From NCBI RefSeq assembly GCF_000004195.4, contig NC_030680.2:143943545-144007544 (forward strand): a DNA stretch of 64,000 nt, given 5' to 3'. The notes under the pieces are model-generated. The model saw only the letters and a list, made by a program, of their open reading frames with translations. It searched no databases and was not told where the DNA came from. The position numbers and the translations under genes were made by a program. The first letter of the stretch is position 1. Each line of letters opens with the position of its first letter. The DNA comes from Xenopus tropicalis (lineage: Eukaryota > Chordata > Amphibia > Anura > Pipidae). This document shows, piece by piece, positions 1-11,020 of the stretch.

Positions 1-667
1 TCAGTCCCTGCCCCAGTGAGCTTACAATCTAAGGCCCCTATCACATTCCCATCAGTCCCTGTCCCAGTGAGCTTACAATCTAAGGTCCCTATCCCATTCC
101 CATCAGTCCCTGCCCCAGTGAGCTTACAATCTAAGGTCCCTATCACATTCCCATCAGTCCCTGCCCCAGTGAGCTTACAATCTAAGGTCCCTATCACATT
201 CCCATCAGTCCCTGCCCCAGTGAGCTTACAATCTAAGGTCCCTATCATATTCCCATCAGTCCCTGCCCCAGTGAGCTTACAATCTAAGGTCCCTATCACA
301 TTCCCATCAGTTCCTGCCCCAGTGAGCTTACAATCTAAGGTCCCTATCACATTCCCATCAGTCCCTGCCCCAGTGAGCTTACAATCTAAGGTCCCTATCA
401 CATTCCCATCAGCCCCTGCCCCAGTGGAGCTTACAATCTAAGGTCCCTATTACATTCCCATCAGTCCCTGCCCCAGTGAGCTTACAATCTAAGGCCCCTA
501 TCACATTCCCATCAGCCCCTGTCCCAGTGAGCTTACAATCTAAGGCCCCTATCACATTCCCATCAGTCCCTGCCCCAGTGGAGCTTACAATCTAAGGTCC
601 CTATCACATTCCCATCAGTCCCTGCCCCAGTGAGCTTACAATCTAAGGTCCCTATCCCATTCCCATC
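1..667. repeat. 51-bp minisatellite, about 13 copies, cut by the window edge
   Basis: The 51-bp unit contains ccctgccccagtgagcttac followed by aatctaaggtccctatca. Copies are nearly identical with a few substitutions and one-base insertions. Because 51 is a multiple of 3, the array reads as a 17-residue peptide repeat on the + strand, but a one-base insertion breaks the frame. There is no other coding evidence. Confidence 0.97.
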
Positions 668-671
668 GGGT

Positions 672-925
672 CGATTTCAGCCGCCGATATTGGTCCTTTA
701 GACCGATTCGGCAGCTTATCTGCCTGTGTATGGGTACCACCAATGGGCCTCCCCGATGGACATCTGGCCTGAAATTGGGTCAGGTTTGATTTTTCTCTCA
801 GATTGGGGACCACATTGGGTTGTTGATGCGGCCCCCAATCTGATGGCGCCTATGCCCACTGTTTTAATTTGATCATTTTGCCCTAGCACAATATCGCCCA
901 CCCGTAGGTGGGTATATCGGAAGAA
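672..925. mobile_element. partial MITE of the aaggtggccatacac family
   Basis: It shares blocks such as ccgatattggtccttta, tctggcctgaaat and a cgcccacc/ggtgggtatatcgg palindrome with the complete copies at 21259-21502 and 61258-61594. The left terminus is lost where the 51-bp array ends. Confidence 0.7.
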
Positions 926-1868
926 AATCCGCTTGCTTGGCGGTTTTGGGAAATGCCAAGGAAACTGAGGGTATTGTCATTAACTATGGGAAAACGTGGA
1001 AGCAAGCTGGGATGGGAAAATTAATTTGGCCTTGGACATATCACTTCCTATTTAGACCTTGGATAAACCGGTTAAGGCCAGTAGAGACACCTACATGTAC
1101 CTACAGCCACGTGTTCTAATACCTTCCCCACCAGAGAGGGTGTCGGTACCGATGTGTCCCCAGGACTGAAAACTTTAGGGAGGATGATCTTAAATTGGAC
1201 ATAAGTCAGGACCCCCCCATAACTACTGAGTGTTCTGTAATGGCAACATTGCCCCAACATTACCAACCTGATATCTGTATTGAGACACGTGGGAGCCCAA
1301 GTCTAAAGGGAAAACAGGAATGTCCAAGTTGCAACCCTTAAGCTCCTTTTTTCCATTAGTTGTAGCTCAGCATTGGCCAAGTGACTAATAAATATGGCCA
1401 AACCCCATGTTAGAGCACTTTCAAGCTGTTTTGTGGTATGAGCAGCTGCGGGGAGCTCGGTCACGGTTCTGTCCTGATCACGAGCAGCAGTGGAACCTGA
1501 GCAATGTTTTACTTTATTGACGGGCAGATCGATGCTACAACATTATTGACTGGAGCCATCTTCTTCTCCTGCCTATTGCTCACCTCTGTGGCTTCTTGAT
1601 GCAGAGGAACTAACCGCTTTGAGTGTTATGGGCCTTCCGTGCTGTTATTATCGACACACGCGGCGTGGCTCAGCCAATTGCAAGCATCCCCTGTAGGAAC
1701 ATTACTCTTACCGGCCATGAATTATAGATGCAACTGCGCTTCCCACAAACTCATAGCAACTCCTGTTACCCTGTATCTGATTTATACAACATAACCAGCT
1801 ATGCCCTACCCTCCACTATAATATGCCCGCTACTCCTATGTGTATATTTCCCACAAGGAGGGGTAGGT
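926..1868. other. non-coding stretch, nothing recognised
   Basis: Apparently unique sequence of mixed composition. There is no conserved exon, no long open frame and no clear terminal repeats. Confidence 0.5.
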
Positions 1869-2036
1869 ATTATTATTATTAACATTTATTTATAAAGCGC
1901 CAACATATCCCGCAGCGCTGTACAATAAGTGGGTTACATACATTGGACATACAGAGTAACATATAAAGCAATCAATAACCGATACAAGAGGGGAAGAGAG
2001 CCCTGCCCAAAAGAGCTTACAATCTACCCAAAAGAG
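1869..2036. repeat. dispersed repeat with (TAA)n end
   Basis: The sequence starts with attattattattaacattt, continues with ataaagcgccaacatatccc and the gcgctgtacaata block, and ends with gagcttacaatctaccc. Reverse-orientation copies form a tandem triplet at 4740-5212, and a fragment is at 24768-24830. The TAA-type simple tail suggests a retroposed or SINE-like origin; I do not assign a family. Confidence 0.8.
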
Positions 2037-2084
2037 CTTAGCTAGGTTATGAAAGCATAAGGGCTCATTCACATTGGAGCAAGT

Positions 2085-2290
2085 GTTAGAGTAGAGGTAT
2101 TGGAACCATTATCCAAAATGCTCGGGACCTGGGGTTTTCCAGATAAGGGGACTTTCTGTAATTGGATCAAGGGAAAGGATGTAAAAGGGCAATATTTACT
2201 GATATATATATATATATTCCAGTTTGGTGAGATTCTTAAATAGGCCACTTAATATGATATATGTTGAGGGGGGTATAGTTTTCCTTTAAT
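2085..2290. repeat. remnants of two dispersed repeats
   Basis: 2090-2165 is a worn end of the TA-flanked MITE (accattatccaaaatgctcgg). 2166-2290 matches 26521-26655 (gggaaaggatgtaaaagggc ... tatagttttccttt). Confidence 0.6.
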
Positions 2291-2301
2291 AAGAATGGGT
2301 C

Positions 2302-2682
2302 GCCAAACGAGCGGATCTTCTCTCAATATGCCCACCTAAGGGGGGAGATATCAGGCTTATTTGATTGTTTGGGCAACGAGGGGCATCAATAAGCCAACGC
2401 GGCCTCCAATTCGACGGGAAAATTAAACCTACCCGATCGACACAATATTCAGCGAGATACCGATTGGGGGGGCCCCATACACAGTCAGATAAGCTGCCAA
2501 ATTGATCTAAAGGACTCGAATGAGCAGCTGAAATGCTGTCCATGTAAGGCCGCCTACCCTGAAATAGTAACCAACAGCAGCCAATCAGAATGCGTTAATC
2601 AGTTCAGCTGAGCGGATAGCAATGATTGGTTGCAATAGATGATATTTACACCAAGGGGGTTATTCACAAAAGTGGTGTTGAA
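2302..2682. repeat. duplicated block, copy 1 (partner 3311-3713)
   Basis: It runs from ccaaacgagcggatcttctc to attcacaaaagtggtgttga. It includes MITE-like sequence (tgcccacctaaggggggaga) and a tail, cagccaatcagaatgcgtta. The whole is repeated in direct orientation about 1 kb downstream with minor indels. Confidence 0.85.
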
Positions 2683-3310
2683 TTAAGTATTCATTCTTGG
2701 GGTATAGTTTCCCTTTAGTAGCAATGGGATTTTACCCTAAGTTGAGAGTTGGATTTTATCATGGCAGGGGGGCCCTGATAATTATGTTGTACGGGGTCCT
2801 GTGATTTCTGATAGCAGCCCTGGCAGGAAATAATACACTTTGTAATATTATGTGAATTTATATAAAGTGCAACAAAATATGTTTCCCTCAATAGAAGTGA
2901 AGGGCAGTAATGATGTCAGTTTGGGAATTTTTCTCTTTAGAAAATGTTACAGTCTTTGTAACATCAGAATCAAAATGGAATCATAAAAGGGGGCCTATCT
3001 GATATATCAGTATCCCTGTTTTGGTGGAGAATGCAGGATAGCTTCAGCCGTGCCGTCTATTTGCCGCGGCCTATAGTAACGCGGTTTTACTGCGCAGCAG
3101 GATATGAGTGAAAGGGGAAGTCGCAAAACTGTCGTCAGCCTGCGAATGGTGTTAAATTGGTGTTAAGTCAATATTTGCAGCTCAACACGGGCTAATGACT
3201 GATTAATCAACATTCTATTTAGAGCGGTAAATGAAAGGAATATTCAAGGTCTAAACTTTATCTAAGGGGGAAAAAATGGCACAGATCAGGGATATCCAAC
3301 CTCCCTGAGC
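2683..3310. other. spacer between the duplicated blocks
   Basis: AT-rich to mixed non-coding sequence. I see no gene or terminal repeats in it. Confidence 0.5.
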
Positions 3311-3713
3311 CCCAAACGAGCGGATCTTCTCTTGATATGCCCACCTAAGGGGGGAGATATCAGGCGTATTTGATTGTTTGGGCAACAAGGGGCATCAATA
3401 AGCCAATGCGGCCTCCAATCCAACGGGAAAATCAAACCTGCCCAACTGACACATGGCCGATATTCAGCCAGATACCGATTGGGGGGCCCCATACACAGTC
3501 AGATAAGCTGCGGAATTGATCTAAAGGACTCGAATGAGCAGCTGAAATTCTGCCCGTGTAAGGCCGCCTTTACCCTGAAATAGTAACCCACAGCAGCCAA
3601 TCAGAATGCGTTAATCAGTTCTTCTGGAGCTGAGCGGATAGTGATGATTAGTTGCAATAGATGATATTTACTCCATGGGCCACCAAGGGGGTAATTCACA
3701 AAAGTGGTGTTGA
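3311..3713. repeat. duplicated block, copy 2 (partner 2302-2682)
   Basis: Same order of blocks as copy 1. It differs by scattered substitutions and small insertions (for example ttctgg in the region after gttaatcagtt). Confidence 0.85.
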
Positions 3714-3989
3714 GTAGTAATGAGTCAAGTTTTTCGCCGTGAAAAAATGTCCATCTGAAAAATGGGCATCTGAATTAATTACTAACTAGCCAAATTAGGT
3801 AGAGATCCTACAGTGGCCCTACTGGAACCCCATTGGGATAAGGATATTTTCAAATCCACCTAATAGATATTTGGCAAATTTTCATCCAGATATCAGTCAG
3901 GCCGGCCCTCCTGAGGGCCCCAGAAACTGGCCGATATTCAGCTGTGCGGGCATTTTTTATTGGCCCATAAGGGTGACTCTACTTAAAAA

Positions 3990-4702
3990 ACTGGAGGTAC
4001 ATGGATGGGACCTGTTATCCAGAATGCTTGGGACCTGGGCTTTTCCAGATAAGGGTTTTTTCCGTAATTTGGATCTCCATACCTTAAGTTTACTAAACAC
4101 GAAATAAACCCAATAAGATTGTTCTGCCCCCAATAAGGATTAAAGGGGTCGTTCGCCTTTGAGTTAACTTTTTGTATAATGTAGAGAGTAATATTCTGAG
4201 ACTGTTTGCAATTGGTCTTCATTTTTTATTATTTGTAGTTTTTTTTTTTTAGTTATTTCACTTTTTGTCCAGCCAATTTGGCTTTTCAGCAGCTATCTGG
4301 TTGCTAGGGTCCAAATGACCTTAGCAACCAGACTGTGGTTTGAATGAGTGACTGATTATATGAATAGGAGAGGCCTGAATAAAAAAAAATAGGTTATAAA
4401 ATGTAACAATTAAACTGGAGCCTCACAGAGCAATAGATTTTTGGCTGCCGGGGTCAGTGACCCCCATTTGAAGGATGGAAAGAGTCAAACCTATAAAAAA
4501 TAAGTAATGACGACCAATTGAAAAGTTGTTTAGAACTGCCCATTGTATAACATACTAAAAGTTAACTTAAAGGTGAACCACCCTGTTAATTATAATCCAA
4601 TGTAAATGATTTCAATGCAGTCTGTGGACTATGTGCCATCCCATAATTTGGAGCTTTCTAGATAATGAGTTTCCGGATAGCAGATCCCATACCTGTACGT
4701 GT
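3990..4702. mobile_element. TA-flanked MITE remnant interrupted by a T2-like MITE
   Basis: The left part (ggacctgttatccagaatgc to ccaataaggat) and the right part (gataatgagtttccggatag to cccatacctgtac) are the two ends of the MITE described at 16330-17094. The insertion between them is the T2-like element at 4140-4589. Confidence 0.75.
4140..4589. mobile_element. T2-like MITE with terminal TTAA
   Basis: It starts ttaaaggggtcgttcgcctt and ends aggtgaaccaccctgttaa, giving inverted termini bounded by TTAA. Internally it has the ggttgctagggtc / ccttagcaacc stem and a ggggtcagtgaccccc palindrome. TTAA targets and a TTAAAGG start are hallmarks of the T2 (Kolobok-related) MITEs of Xenopus (family knowledge). 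Confidence 0.82.
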
Positions 4703-4739
4703 ACAACATTCTCAATCATTAATCAATTCTCTAATCACC

Positions 4740-5212
4740 TTGTAGATTGTAAGCTCTTTTGGGCAGGGCTCCCTTCCCCTCCTGTATCGGTTATTGGTTG
4801 CTTTATATGTTACTCTGTATGTCCAATGTATGTAACCCACTTATTGTACAGCGCTGCGGGATATGTTGGTGCTTTATAAATAAATGTTAATAATAATAAT
4901 TTGTAGATTGTAAGCTCTTTTGGGCAGGGCTCTCTTCACCCCTTGTATCGGTTACTGATTGCTTTATATGTTACTCTGTATGTCCAATGTATGTAACCCA
5001 CTTATTGTACAGCGCTGCGGAATATGTTGGCGCTTTATAAATAAATGTTAATAATTTGTAGATTGTAAGCTCTTTTGGGCAGGGCTCCCTTCCCCTCCTG
5101 TATCGGTTATTGGTTGCTTTATATGTTACTCTGTATGTCCAATGTATGGAACCCACTTATTGTACAGCGCTGCGGGGTATGTTGGCGCTTTATAAATAAA
5201 TGTTAATAATAA
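4740..5212. repeat. three tandem copies of the TAA-tailed dispersed repeat
   Basis: Copies start at 4740, 4901 and 5056 (spacing 161 and 155 bp). Each begins ttgtagattgtaagctcttt and ends in aaatgttaataat. They are opposite in orientation to the copy at 1869-2036. The units are joined through the TAA tails, which suggests tandem insertion or recombination at the tails. Confidence 0.88.
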
Positions 5213-5745
5213 TTATCACTACCACCTCTGCTGAGTGGCAGTTCCATGGATCCAGACTTATTTTTCTTGCTCATTCCTGGCAGCCGGACTCTCTCGCAGA
5301 TTAGTGAGGATTTGAGTTCACAGATGTAAGGCCGCCTCCATTAACCTCTTCAGTGGCGGAAAGCGGCACGCCATTGCCAATACAGAAGGGGTTAATTGAC
5401 TGGGCGAGGAAGAGCCTTTGTCTGAAACCCATCTCACCTGTTCCCTATAGCGGCAGACAGACAGCTGTTCACTTTGCTCCGGAGATAAAAAGCCTTTTCC
5501 ACAATGGTGATAGATTTACCACCCAGGCTGGAGCTGGTTTTGTTTGCGATGGCATTAACCCTTTCCAGGGGGAGTCTCTGACATCTGTTGGGGCAACACA
5601 GAAAAAACTCAAATAAGCCCCAATTTATTCTTTTTTTTTTTTGCATCATAAAAGAAAACTAAATTTTAAGCCAGTTACCAATATACATTCATCCCACTTT
5701 CTAATGGGTTGAAGTTATTCGGTACTGTAAATGGAAACGGCATTG
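5213..5745. other. non-coding stretch
   Basis: An open frame near 5353-5616 has no family resemblance. There is a poly-T run near 5630. Nothing else is recognised. Confidence 0.5.
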
Positions 5746-6536
5746 GGGCTCATTTATAAAATGTGCGCAGAATTATTCGCACAGTGATCATATTTGCCCC
5801 TGCCCGTGTTTATATTTATGAAGCTGGACAAGACCAAGGGGAATTAACGTGCAAATATAATTGTGAATTTTCAATGTCCTTATTGCTTATTAAATATGGC
5901 GTATTCGCAAGTGGCGAATGTTTCTGCACATACTCTGCGTCCGAGTTACGCCGCAACTGTCGTGGTGGAAAAAAATATTCGCGAAACTGATTTGGCGAAT
6001 TGCGAAATTACATTTGCAGTGAGGAAATCGTCGGCACACAGAGGGCATCTCGTTTACGATTTTTTGTGCGCAATTTGCATTCACTGCGATTCGCAAAAAA
6101 AGGAAAACATGCGCAAACAGGGTCAGACTGGGCCAACGGGGCACTGGAAAAAATACCCAGTGGGCCCCACTTTCCCATACCCAATCCCTGTCGGAGCCCC
6201 CAAGGTCCACTCATCCCCTGCCCCCAATACGCTGAAGGTAAGAATGTGCGCCCGGGGGCGGCGGGTGGGGTTTTGGGGTGCCCCAGCCACGACACTGGGG
6301 CTCATTTATTAACCCTGGGCAAATTTGCCCATGGGCAGTAACCCATAGCAACCAATCAGTGATTGCCTTTTTTCAGCCAGCTGCATGTATAACAATGAAT
6401 GCAACAATTCGATTGGTTGCTATCGGTTACTGGCAATGGTCAAATTTGCCCAGCGTTGATAAATGACCCCCAATGTGTGCAGACAACCATTTGCGAAAAA
6501 AATATGTGTGCAAACTTTATAAATGCCCCCCCCAGT
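5746..6536. mobile_element. fold-back element with a second fold-back MITE nested inside
   Basis: Outer ends are ggggctcatttataaaatgt and actttataaatgcccccc. The inner element at 6295-6473 has ends ggggctcatttattaaccct and cgttgataaatgaccccc and contains ggtaacc-type inverted blocks around caaccaatcag / cgattggttgc. Several overlapping open frames here are by-products of its CG-rich inverted segments. Confidence 0.65.
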
Positions 6537-6879
6537 GTAGCAGAACGCAGTTCTCCTTCAGCTCTGGCTTCTGCTACATTGTTTCAGAGGAACCCAACAG
6601 CAGCTACTTTCCATAGCCGTTACATTTCCTAATAACTCTAAAACCCACTGCAATGTTTTTTAAAGAATGAATATGGGAAAGTTGCTTAGGGCAATTTTTT
6701 TTTCATTATCCCCAGTTTTTTTTTTTTTTTGGGTGTAGTTGCCCTTTAAATGTGTAGCTGAAACTCAGGCAGTGAAATTTGTACTCCCCCCCCCCCACCC
6801 TGGGCTTATCTCTCCCTCTCCTAATAGAAAGCCCTCAGGACTTTTGTATTGGGATCTCTGATTGCCAGGGTCATGTGAC
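6537..6879. other. non-coding with simple repeats and a dispersed fragment
   Basis: 6537-6595 (tgtagcagaa ... ctacattgtttcagaggaac) is related to 25540-25600 and 37380-37440. T-runs (about 6715) and a C-run (about 6786) follow. Confidence 0.5.
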
Positions 6880-7084
6880 CTAGGGTGATGCTCCTTGTTT
6901 ATCCTAAGAAGACCATGTGGAGGGTGGGCGTTCGCTCAGCGAGGGGGACAGTGGGACTGGGCTAGCTCCTTGCATTCCCTGCAAGCCCGGCTCTCAATAC
7001 ACCACATTGGCTGAGCTCTCTCAATGGGCAAGAGGACCTATCGGCAGTGCCTGTAGGCTGGCTAACGAGAGGAGGCAGTGGCTG
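6880..7084 (+). other. possible non-coding exon ending in a strong donor (speculative)
   Basis: Non-repetitive and GC-richer than its surroundings. It ends gaggaggcagtggctg|gtaagt, a near-consensus donor. There is no clear acceptor before it, so if real it would be a first exon or a short upstream transcript. Evidence is only the donor and composition. Confidence 0.15.
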
Positions 7085-8290
7085 GTAAGTGCTCGCTTGT
7101 AGATCCCCGGCTGGATATATACAGGATATGCTGGACATATACTAAGGATTTGGGAAGCGTTGAAGTTTGGCTGCGGAAGGTACTGTGTTTATCCCTCTAT
7201 GCCCTTCTCTCTGCCCAGAATGAATGAATGAGTCAGTGGAGAAGCCCCTGGTGATGGGCAGAGCGAGACCCCCTTCCTTCCTTCCTTCCTTCAAAAGGGG
7301 GTGGCTTGATTCATAGCAGCTTATAATAAATTGATAAGTCTTTTTTTTTTTTTTTTTTTTTTTAAAAAGCAACCTACCCCCCCCCCTTACCCATCCGTGC
7401 CCCCATGCCTGTGAGCGAAGGGATTCTCTCCGTCTATTTCTGCATCTGTCGATGCGCCAGCCATGTTTTTCAGGCGATTATACACACTGTTACCGTCTCC
7501 GCTGAAAATGCGTTGGGTGGGGGGGGGGTTCTTTGGAATTATGGTGTCTGGGCCTCTGCAGCAAAAATATATATTTATAGGGTTATTTCTGTACCTCCGG
7601 CACCTTCATTATCATGGCAGCTGCTTTATATTTAGCAAATTGCAGCCCATTGGTGAGCGCAGGGGGGTTAATTTCTTCTCTCCTCCCTTTTTTCGGTTGG
7701 TCTGTGTTTTTCCCCCTTTATTTAGTGTGAATAAAGGGGAAGCTCAGCTGGAGAAGAGAGTGGGATACAAAAGGGTGGTCTTTTGTGTGAAGCTTCATTG
7801 TGCCGCTGCCGCCACAGTGCAAGACAAGTAGCCTTCAGTTATAGCTGCCTGCACAAATAGCTTCATGGAGGGAGAGAGCCTGTAATGGGGCCACTGCTGC
7901 TGCTGTTACATTTATGGGGGGGGATAAGGGGGCTTCAGACTGGATATGATCTGTGTGCATGGCTACCTGCAGGGAGTTGCACTCTCATAGGGTGTTTGTT
8001 CTTTTTTTATTCAATTCATGCATTTTGGCAGCTTCAGGGAGTGAATGGTGCACAAGTGTAGGGAGGCATACTGATTGGGGGGGGGGGGAGGCTGGGAGTT
8101 TTAACTCCTCGCAAGCTGATATGCCTTCAAAATCTTGTGCTGAAAAGATCAATTGCAAATGATGTGTCCCATGGTTGAACAGGGGGTTCATAGCCCTGGG
8201 CCCCCTGTACCCTACAAATGGATCTTTCTGTCTAGGAAGAAAGGGGGTGGGGAGTGTGTATAGTAAGGATAGTGTATAGTTTGTATAATC
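7085..8290. other. non-coding, with simple repeats
   Basis: A (cttc)n run near 7270, a T-run near 7341-7362, C and G runs near 7380, 7518 and 8078. Moderate CpG content at 7390-7850. Open frames of 70-120 codons show no family features. Confidence 0.5.
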
Positions 8291-8291
8291 A

Positions 8292-8830
8292 GGCTATACT
8301 GTGTATAGTAAGGCAATATGGTGTAGGAGAAATGCTGAATACTGTTTATAGTAAGGCAATATGGTGTAGGACAAATGCTGGATATTGTGTATAGTAAGGC
8401 AACATGGTGTAGGACAAATGCTGGATACTGTGTATAGTAAGGCAATATGGTGTAGGACAAATGCTGGATACTGTGTATAGTAAGGCAATATGGTGTAGGA
8501 TAAATGCTGGATATTGTGTATAGTAAGGCACTATGGTGTAGGATAAATGCTGGATATTGTGTATAGTAAGGCAATATGGTGTAGGACAAATGCTGGATAT
8601 TGTGTATAGTAAGGCAATATGGTGTAGGATAAATGCTGGATATTGTGTATAGTAAGGCAATATGGTGTAGGATAAATGCTGGATATTGTGTATAGTAAGG
8701 CAATATGGTGTAGGACAAATGCTGGATACTGTGTATAGTAAGGCAATATGGTGTAGGACAAATGCTGGATACTGTGTATAGTAAGGCAATATGGTGTAGG
8801 AGAAATGCTGGATACTGTGTATAGTAAGGC
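8292..8830. repeat. 43-bp minisatellite, 12 copies
   Basis: The unit starts gtgtatagtaaggcaatatg and continues gtgtaggacaaatgctggat. The period is 43 bp. The antisense strand has no stop in any frame, which creates a false 277-codon open frame with a 43-residue peptide period. Confidence 0.97.
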
Positions 8831-9849
8831 AGGATCTGTAACTGTGTGCGTAGTAGTGCAAGATGGTACAAGGGTGTCCATTGTGCAGCTGCTATCAAAC
8901 CTAAACCCCCAGTATCCATTGACAGCCAGAGGGTATCCTGAGTGGAGCGAGTTGTAGTTCTACAGCAGCTGGGGGATAGCAATGTATTATACAGGTAACA
9001 GGGCCCCACCATCCCTTGTTTGCTGTGATTGTTCAGGATCATCATTCTTTAAAGCTTGATTGTAAAGTTGCTTGTCAGTCCAGCTGCTGATGATCTGTAG
9101 TTTCCAGAATGATCTCTCAGGGGTTTCTGGGAGTTGTAGTTCTGCAGTAGCTTCAGTCTCCTTAATATACCCCAGGATTTATATCCAATCAGCTGGGGGG
9201 GTGCTATTTGGGTGCCCTTTGGGTACAGGCCTTTAGTACAATAAATAAGAATTCTTCATGGTCCCAATGAGTTCTGTCCCATAGTCCCAAACCCACTGAT
9301 CCAGATTCCCTCCCTGCGGAGCCCTAGTGCCTCGTTGCACCCATAGCCATTAGCATTCAGTTGTTGCTCGTGTAGTTTGGGTCTGTTATCGTCTGACTGC
9401 CAGCGCTCGCCGGCCAATCAGATGCTGCCGTGGTTTCGCAGTTGCTAATCATAGGGCCAGACAGAAGGGGGTTGTTTTTTTCTGTGCGCTGAGGTGAATG
9501 CCCTTAAGGATAAAGCAGCGTGCGTTGTAATGTCGGCGAGCTGCGCTCTGTGTGGGCAATAATAATCATTATAGAGACCCGCCCTGAGCGGCTGAGAGGG
9601 CCATTGCACCAATGAGTGAGGGCTGAAAGGGTTAAACATATATAATCAGTTTCTTGTATGAAGGGCTTTAATGTATATGGGAACGTTAACTTAGAATTAT
9701 TTCTATAGGCAACAGGCGGGATTTGGGTGAAGTTCCCCTTAACTTGTATCTTACATTGATGTGACAGGAGTATCCAATAGGGCCGGGGGCCTTTATTATA
9801 CTGTGTGATAGGGACATATTCATTATAGTGTGTGAGCCTCATCACTGGT
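8831..9849. other. non-coding, mostly unique
   Basis: Contains gggagttgtagttctgcag, a motif common in frog intergenic DNA, and a CCAAT motif (cggccaatcag) near 9412 in a CG-containing block at 9330-9620. No exon is recognised. Confidence 0.45.
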
Positions 9850-9958
9850 GATGTTGCCCATAGCAACCAATCAGCAATTGAATCTGAATGGTCACCTACA
9901 AGTTAGGAAACAAAAATGAAGATCTGATTGGCTGCTATGGGCAACATCATCGGTGATA
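9850..9958. mobile_element. small fold-back element
   Basis: The inverted arms gatgttgcccatagcaacca and tgctatgggcaacatc enclose caatcag / ctgattgg. It is the same motif class as the fold-back MITEs at 6295 and 24858. Confidence 0.7.
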
Positions 9959-10024
9959 CTGGCTTACACAGTATAATAAATATGCCCCTTAGTGTTACTG
10001 TCATGCTATGTATGTTTGGTCAGG

Positions 10025-10447
10025 CATGGGGGGGCATTTCTACTTGCCCCAGCTGGGCAAAATGCTGTTTGGCATGGGGATATGCTTCTACTTGCCCCAG
10101 TTGGTCAAAATACTGTTTGGCATGGGGGGGATGCTTCTACTTGCCCTAGCTGGGCAACATGCTGTTTGGCATGCGGGGGATACTTCTACTTGCCCTAGCT
10201 GGGCAACATGCTGTTTGGCATGGGGGAGATACTTCTACTTGCCCCAGCTGGTCAAAATACTGTTTGGCATGGGGGAGATGCTTCTACTTGCCCCAGCTGG
10301 GCAACATGCTGTTTGGCATGGGGGGGATACTTCTACTTGCCCCAGCTGGGCAACATGCTGTTTGGCATGGGGGGGGGGGATGCTTCTACTTGCCCCAGCT
10401 GGGCAACATGCTGTTTGGCATGGGGGGGGGGGATGCTTCTACTTGGT
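10025..10447. repeat. minisatellite, about 48-bp unit, about 9 copies
   Basis: The unit reads tgctgtttggcatgggggga then cttctacttgccccagctgg. Length varies because the internal G-run differs (4 to 10 G). All three + frames are open, giving false 70-156 codon open frames. Confidence 0.95.
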
Positions 10448-10474
10448 TTCATCAGAAGGGACCTGGGCACCTTG

Positions 10475-11020
10475 TTAAGGGGGTCGTTTAGGTAACCTTT
10501 TTAGTATGTTACAAGATTAGTCCAACTGGTCTTTATTTTTATATTTTATAGTAGTGCATTATTTCCCTTCTTTAAACTCTTTCCAGATTTTAAATGGGGG
10601 GGTCACTGACCCCGGCAGCAAAAAAAATCATTGCTCTGTGTGGCTACAATTTTACTGTTAATATTCATTGTTATTCTCATTTTATGCAGGCCCTCTTCTG
10701 TTCATCTTCCAGACTCCCATTCAAACCATTGCCTGGTTGCTAGGGTAATTTGGACCCTAGCAACCAGAGAGCTGCTAAAAGAATTCCAAACTGGAGAGCT
10801 GCTGAACAAAAGCTAAATAATTTAAGTCACAAATAAAAAATGAAGACCAATTGCACCTGCTGTGTCTTTAAGTTAAATTTGAGTATGTTATAGAACAACC
10901 AGTTCTTAGCAAGTTTTCAATTGGTCTTTATTTTTTTTAATCCTTTTTGAATTATTTCCCTTCCTCTTCGGACTCTTTCCAGCTTTCAAATGGGGGTCAC
11001 TGACCCCGGCAGCCAAAAAC
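10475..11020. mobile_element. T2-like MITE followed by a partial second copy
   Basis: TTAA followed by ggggtcgtttaggtaacctt, the ccttcttt...gactctttccag block, gggtcactgaccccggcagc and ttgctagggtaatttgg. From about 10880 the left half repeats (ttcaattggtctttatttt ... gggggtcactgaccccgg). Confidence 0.8.

Noticed and set aside
8212..9045. 277-codon minus-strand open frame
   Set aside because: Produced by the 43-bp array, stop-free in all frames on that strand.
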